DNA from: Cladorhizidae sp. MBARI D1340-BT2 | Lineage: Eukaryota; Porifera; Demospongiae; Poecilosclerida; Cladorhizidae | Direction: 5' to 3' | Assembly: GCA_028752905.1 (NCBI GenBank) | Contig: JAQNBH010000059.1 | Span: forward strand, 201,001-265,000 | Length of the DNA: 64,000 nt | Made by a program: the position numbers and the translations under genes | Part shown: in pieces, positions 58,983 to 64,000 of the stretch | Position numbering within the stretch: position 1 is the stretch's first letter | Layout of the letters: each line of letters opens with the position of its first letter | Notes under the pieces: generated by a model | The model's database searches: none | Told to the model about the DNA's origin: nothing | What the model saw: only the letters and a program-made list of their open reading frames with translations

Positions 58983-61802
58983 CTTGATATTTGCCCTAAT
59001 TTGGTCTATATGTTTCTCATTTCCCCCCCGAAAATCTTGTTTTTTTGCCGTGAAGCTCATAACTTTTCTACACTTTACCCAAATAAGATAATTTTTATAT
59101 CATCGGATAGCTCTTCTAATTATCTGTCTTTTGTACTTGCCAAACTTTTGTGTACTCTAAGTATTAGCAAGTTATGGTGATTTGAAGTGGTAAGGTTTGG
59201 GATTTTTCCTGGCGTTTTCCAGTTGCCAAAGCGGTGGCCTGCCAGTGAAAAACCACTACATTTATTGATAATCTGTTCACATGTTGCAGATAAGGGCCTT
59301 CTCTATCAGTTGACAAAATCTGGGACTTTGGTCTTGTTAATTAGGGCAGTTATGAATTGTACTCTTACTTGATGCTAAACATGTTCTTGATATTTGCCCT
59401 AATTTGGTCTATATGTTTCTCATTTTCCCCCCGAAAATCTTGTTTTTTGACCGTGAAGCTCATAACTATTCTACACTTTATCCAAAAAAGATAATTTTTA
59501 TATCATCGGATAGCCCTTCTAATTATCTATCTTTTGTACGTGCCAAAATTTTGAGTACTCTAAGTATTAGGAAGTTATGGTGATTTGAATTGGTAAGGTT
59601 TGTGATTTTTCCTGGCGTTTTCCAGTTCCAAAGCGGTGGCCTGCCAGTGAAAAACCACTACATTTATTGATAATCTGTTCACATTTTGCAGATAAGGGCC
59701 TTCTCTATCAGTTGACAAAATCTGGGACTTTGGTCTTGTTAATTAGGGCAGTTATGAATTGTACTCTTACTTGATGCTAAACATGTTCTTGATATTTGCC
59801 CTAATTTGGTCTATATGTTTCTCATTTTCCCCCCGAAAATCTTGTTTTTTGACCGTGAAGCTCATAACTATTCTACACTTTAACCAAAAAAGATAATTTT
59901 TATATCAACGGATAGCCCTTCTAATTATCTATCTTTTGTACGTGCCAAAATTTTGAGTACTCTAAGTATTAGGAAGTTATGGTGATTTGAATTGGTAAGG
60001 TTTGTGATTTTTCCTGGCGTTTTCCAGTTGCCAAAGCGGTGGCCTGCCAGTGAAAAACCACTACATTTATTGATAATCTGTTCACATTTTGGAGATAAGG
60101 GCCTTCTCTATCAGTTGACAAAATCTGGGACTTTGGTCTTGTTAATTAGGGCAGTTATGAATTGTACTCTTACTTGATGCTAAACATGTTCTTGATATTT
60201 GCCCTAATTTGGTCTATATGTTTCTAATTTTCCCCCCGAAAATCTTGTTTTTTGACCGTGAAGCACATAACTATTCTACACTTTACCCAAAAAAGATAAT
60301 TTTTATATCATCGGATAGCCCTTCTAATTATCTATCTTTTGTACGTACCAAAATTTTGAGTACTCTAAGTATTAGCAAGTTATAGTAATTTGAAGTGGTA
60401 AGGTTTGGGATTTTTCCTGGCGTTTTCCAGTTGCCAAAGCGGTGGCCTGCCAGTGAAAAACCACTACATTTATTGATAATCTGTTCACATGTTGCAGATA
60501 AGGGCCTTCTCTATCACTTGACAAAATCTGGGACTTTGGTCTTGTTAATTAGGGCAGTTATGAATTGTACTCTTACTTGATGCTAAACATGTTCTTGATA
60601 TTTGCCCTAATTTGGTCTATATGTTTCTCATTTCCCCCCCGAAAATCTTGTTTTTTGACCGTGAAGCTCATAACTATTCTACACTTTACTCAAAAAAGAT
60701 AATTTTTATATCATCGGATAGCTCTTCTAATTATCTATCTTTTGTACGTGCCAAAATTTTGAGTACTCTAAGTATTAGGAAGTTATGGTGATTTGAATTG
60801 GTAAGGTTTGTGATTTTTCCTGGCGTTTTCCAGTTGCCAAAGCGGTGGCCTGCCAGTGAAAAACCACTACATTTATTGATAATCTGTTCACATGTTGCAG
60901 ATAAGGGCCTTCTCTATCAGTTGACAAAATCTGGGACTTTGGTCTTGTTAATTAGGGCAGTTATGAATTGTACTCTTACTTGATGCTAAACATGTTCTTG
61001 ATATTTGCCCTAATTTGGTCTATATGTTTCTCATTTTCCCCCCGAAAATCTTGTTTTTTGTCCGTGAAGCTCATAACTATTCTACACTTTACCCAAAAAA
61101 GATAATTTTTATATCATCGGATAGCCCTTCTAATTATCTATCTTTTGTACGTGCCAAAATTTTGAGTACTCTAAGTATTAGGAAGTTATGGTGATTTGAA
61201 TTGGTAAGGTTTGTGATTTTTCCTGGCGTTTTCCAGTTGCCAAAGCGGTGGCCTGCCAGTGAAAAACCACTACATTTATTGATAATCTGTTCACATTTTG
61301 CAGATAAGGGCCTTCTCTATCAGTTGACAAAATCTGGGACTTTGGTCTTGTTAATTAGGGCAGTTATGAATTGTACTCTTACTTGATGCTAAACATGTTC
61401 TTGATATTTGCCCTAATTTGGTCTATATGTTTCTCATTTCCCCCCCGAAAATCTTGTTTTTTTGCCGTGAAGCTCATAACTTTTCTAAACTTTACCTAAA
61501 AAAGATAATTTATATATCATCGGATAGCCCTTCTAATTATCTGTCTTTTGTACGTACCAAACTTTTGAGTACTCTAAGTATTAGCAAGTTATGGTGATTT
61601 GAAGTGGTAAGGTTTGGGATTTTTCCTGGCGTCTTCCAGTTGCCAAAGCGGTGGCCTGCCAGTGAAAAACCACTACATTTATTGATAATCTGTTCACATG
61701 TTGCAGATAAGGGCCTTCTCTATCAGTTGACAAAATCTGGGACTTTGGTCTTGTTAATTAGGGCAGTTATGAATTGTACTCTTACTTGATGCTAAACATG
61801 TT

Positions 61803-62308
61803 AGCTTCGTAGATTATCCACACTTCACTGAATAGACTTGTTATACAGCTATTAAGATAGGACTCTCCAAGTGCTCTCTCTTGATACCAAACATCCATAT
61901 ATTCTGCACACTTCACTGTAATGGACTTGCAAGATAGGTATCTCTCAGTGTTCTCTATCTTGAGCTAAACATGTTAGCTTCATAGATTCTCCACACTTCA
62001 CTGAATAGACTTGATATATAGCTCTAAACGTAGGCCTCTCTCTGTTCTCTCTCTTGATACCAAACATCCGTATATTCCGCATACTTTACAGTAATGGACT
62101 TGATAGAATCACAAGATAGGTTTCTCTCTGCTCTCTCTTGATGCTAAATAGATTCTCCACACTTCACTGAATAAACTTGATATATAGCTATTAAGATAGG
62201 TCTCTCTCTGTGCTCTCTGTTGATATCAAACATCCATAATATTCTGCATACTTTACTGTAATGGACTTGATATGATTCGAATGATAGGTTTCATTATGTG
62301 TTCTCTAT
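61803..62308 (+). repeat. Block 13, type II, 506 bp
   Basis: Counterpart of block 11 at offset 4638, with the same aaacgtaggcc and attctgcac variants. Host is B 61604. Confidence 0.92.
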
Positions 62309-63114
62309 CTTGATATTTGCCCTAATTTGGTCTATATGTTTTTCATTTCCCCCCCGAAAATCTTGTTTTTTTGCCGTGAAGCTCATAACTTTTCTACACT
62401 TTACCCAAAAAAGATAATTTATATTTCTTCGGATAGCCCTTCTAATTATCTGTCTTTTGTACGTACCAAAATTTTGAGTACTCTAAGTATTAGCAAGTTA
62501 TGGTGATTTGAAGTGGTAAGGTTTGGGATTTTTCCTGGCGTTTTCCAGTTGCCAAAGCGGTGGCCTGCCAGTGAAAAACCACTACATTTATTGATAATCT
62601 GTTCACATGTTGCAGATAAGGGCCTTCTCTATCAGTTGACAAAATCTGGGACTTTGGTCTTGTTAATTAGGGCAGTTATGAATTGTACTCTTACTTGATG
62701 CTAAACATGTTCTTGATATTTGCCCTAATTTGGTCTATATGTTTCTCATTTCCCCCCCGAAAATCTTGTTTTTTTGCCGTGAAGCTCATAACTTTTCTAT
62801 ACTTTACCCAAAAAAGATAATTTTAATATTACCGGATAGCCCTTCTAATTATCTGTCTTTTGTACGTGCCAAAATTTTGAGTACTCTAAGTATTAGGAAG
62901 TTATGGTGATTTGAAGTGGTAATGTTTGTGATTTTTCCTGGCGTTTTCCAGTTGCCAAAGCGGTGGCCTGCCAGTGAAAAACCACTACATTTATTGATAA
63001 TCTGTTCACATTTTGCAGTTAAGGGCCTTCTCTATCAGTTGACAAAATCTGGGACTTTGGTCTTGTTAATTAGGGCAGTTATGAATTGTACTCTTACTTG
63101 ATGCTAAACATGTT

Positions 63115-63620
63115 AGCTTCGTAGATTATCCACACTTCACTGAATAGACTTGTTATACAGCTATTAAGATAGGACTCTCCAAGTGCTCTCTCTTGATACC
63201 AAACATCCATATATTGTGCACACTTCACTGTAATGGACTTGCAAGATAGGTATCTCTCAGTGTTCTCTATCTTGAGCTAAACATGTTAGCTTCATAGATT
63301 CTCCACACTTCACTGAATAGACTTGATATATAGCTCTAAAGGTAGGCCTCTCTCTGTTCTCTCTCTTGATACCAAACATCCGTATATTCCGCATACTTCA
63401 CAGTAATGGACTTGATAGAATCACAAGATAGGTTTCTCTCTGCTCTCTCTTGATGCTAAATAGATTCTCCACACTTCACTGAATAAACTTGATATATAGC
63501 TATTAAGATAGGTCTCTCTCTGTGCTCTCTGTTGATATCAAACATCCATAATATTCTGCAAACTTTACTGTAATGGACTTGATATGATTCGAATGATAGG
63601 TTTCATTATGTGTTCTCTAT
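63115..63620 (+). repeat. Block 14, type II, 506 bp
   Basis: Counterpart of block 12 at offset 4638, with aaaggtaggcc, attgtgcac and gcaaacttta. Host is A 62916. Confidence 0.92.
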
Positions 63621-63824
63621 CTTGATATTTGCCCTAATTTGGTCTATATGTTTCTCATTTCCCCCCCGAAAATCTTGTTTTTTTGCCGTGAAGCTCATAA
63701 CTTTTCTACACTTTACCCAAATAAGATAATTTTTATATCATCGGATAGCTCTTCTAATTATCTGTCTTTTGTACTTGCCAAACTTTTGTGTACTCTAAGT
63801 ATTAGCAAGTTATGGTGATTTGAA

Positions 63825-64000
63825 GTGGTAAGGTTTGGGATTTTTCCTGGCGTTTTCCAGTTGCCAAAGCGGTGGCCTGCCAGTGAAAAACCACTACATT
63901 TATTGATAATCTGTTCACATGTTGCAGATAAGGGCCTTCTCTATCAGTTGACAAAATCTGGGACTTTGGTCTTGTTAATTAGGGCAGTTATGAATTGTAC
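63825..64000 (+). repeat. Partial B monomer at right edge
   Basis: B core (gtttgggat, catgttgcag, cagtt), cut at the window end inside the conserved half. It corresponds to 59187-59362 in the previous 4638-bp unit. Confidence 0.93.

Larger units (their letters stand above)
54952..59589 (+). repeat. 4638-bp HOR, copy 1 (two type II blocks)
   Basis: A' 54952 (402 bp), A 55354 (ttttggagat), B 55757, hybrid 56160, A 56563, B 56966 with block 57165-57670, B 57875, A 58278 with block 58477-58982, B 59187: nine monomers, two blocks. Private markers include gtttctaatttt, gaagcacataac, ttatagtaattt, ttttgtccg, ggcgtcttcc, ggtaatgtttg and gcagttaagg. This is the most divergent part of the window relative to the rest. 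Confidence 0.93.
1..64000 (+). repeat. 403-bp satellite array, whole window
   Basis: The same 403-bp monomer repeats head to tail through the whole window with no inversion and no unique sequence. The motif ctggcgttttccag (ctggcgtcttccag in two copies) recurs every 402-406 bp, or every 908-909 bp where a 505-506 bp block intervenes. Subtracting 14 blocks leaves about 141 monomer lengths. Small indels account for the exceptions: a 3-bp ggt duplication gives 406, and single-base deletions give 402. Both window edges cut through a monomer, so the array is longer than the window. I do not recognise the family. Array size, homogeneity and HOR structure are typical of eukaryotic centromeric or heterochromatic satellites; that placement is inference. 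Confidence 0.97.
59590..64000 (+). repeat. 4638-bp HOR, copy 2 (cut by window edge)
   Basis: A' 59590, A 59992, B 60395, hybrid 60798, A 61201, B 61604 with block 61803-62308, B 62513, A 62916 with block 63115-63620, partial B from 63825. All private markers of copy 1 recur at offset 4638. One difference noted is tttccccccc near 60,632 against ttttcccccc near 55,994. The final 176 bp is an incomplete B core. Confidence 0.92.

Noticed and set aside
1..64000. CRISPR array or prokaryotic repeat system
   Set aside because: Units are 403 bp with no short constant repeat alternating with unique spacers and no cas genes; the structure is that of a eukaryotic satellite.
1..64000. rRNA spacer, telomere or tRNA cluster
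   Set aside because: No rRNA-like conserved segments, no telomere-type short repeat and no tRNA cloverleaf seen in the monomer or block on either strand.

Overview
The whole 64 kb window is one uninterrupted satellite-DNA array. I see no protein-coding gene, RNA gene, recognisable transposon or unique sequence. An AT-rich monomer of 403 bp repeats head to tail on one strand for about 141 monomer equivalents, from base 1 to base 64000, so the array continues past both edges. At 14 places a second repeat block of 505-506 bp (here called the 'block') sits at exactly the same position inside the monomer, giving a long form of about 908 bp. A long, homogeneous, head-to-tail array with higher-order repeats (HORs) points to a eukaryotic nuclear genome and to centromeric, pericentromeric or subtelomeric heterochromatin. 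Plant or invertebrate is plausible, but I do not recognise the family and cannot name the organism.

The monomer has two halves. About 236 bp is almost invariant between copies; about 167 bp is hypervariable and carries most of the markers that separate monomer types. The main types are A (linker ending gaattgg, core with gtttgtgat and cattttgcag) and B (linker ending gaagtgg, core with gtttgggat and catgttgcag), which alternate A-B-A-B over long stretches. A' is an A monomer with a one-base deletion (gttccaaag instead of gttgccaaag); it directly follows the type I blocks. There are also A/B hybrids. Each block is itself three subrepeats of 165-173 bp, each made of two related halves, so repetition is nested at about 84 bp, 170 bp, 403/908 bp and 1.6-4.6 kb.

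Layout: 1-8268, two copies of a 4134-bp HOR; 8269-13039, irregular A/B order; 13040-29661, a 3727-bp HOR series (two copies of one version, one full and one shortened copy of a second, then a 2519-bp derivative); 29662-40540, block-free, containing a duplicated 2820-bp heptamer; 40541-43966, a duplicated 1713-bp unit with one block each; 43967-54043, block-free, with a 2418-bp hexamer and its shortened copy, then a duplicated 2016-bp pentamer; 54044-54951, a monomer carrying a transitional block; 54952-64000, a 4638-bp HOR with two type II blocks per unit, one full copy and most of a second.

No genes work together here. What the sequence records is unequal crossover, local duplication and gene conversion. 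The most informative points are the fixed, target-duplication-free block site, a monomer that looks like an empty version of that site (about 37,672-37,918), two block subfamilies with different internal deletions, and the contrast between a frozen and a variable half of the monomer. HOR coordinates are in a chosen phase (start of the ttg/gtg before gtaagg); true crossover points can lie elsewhere within a monomer.
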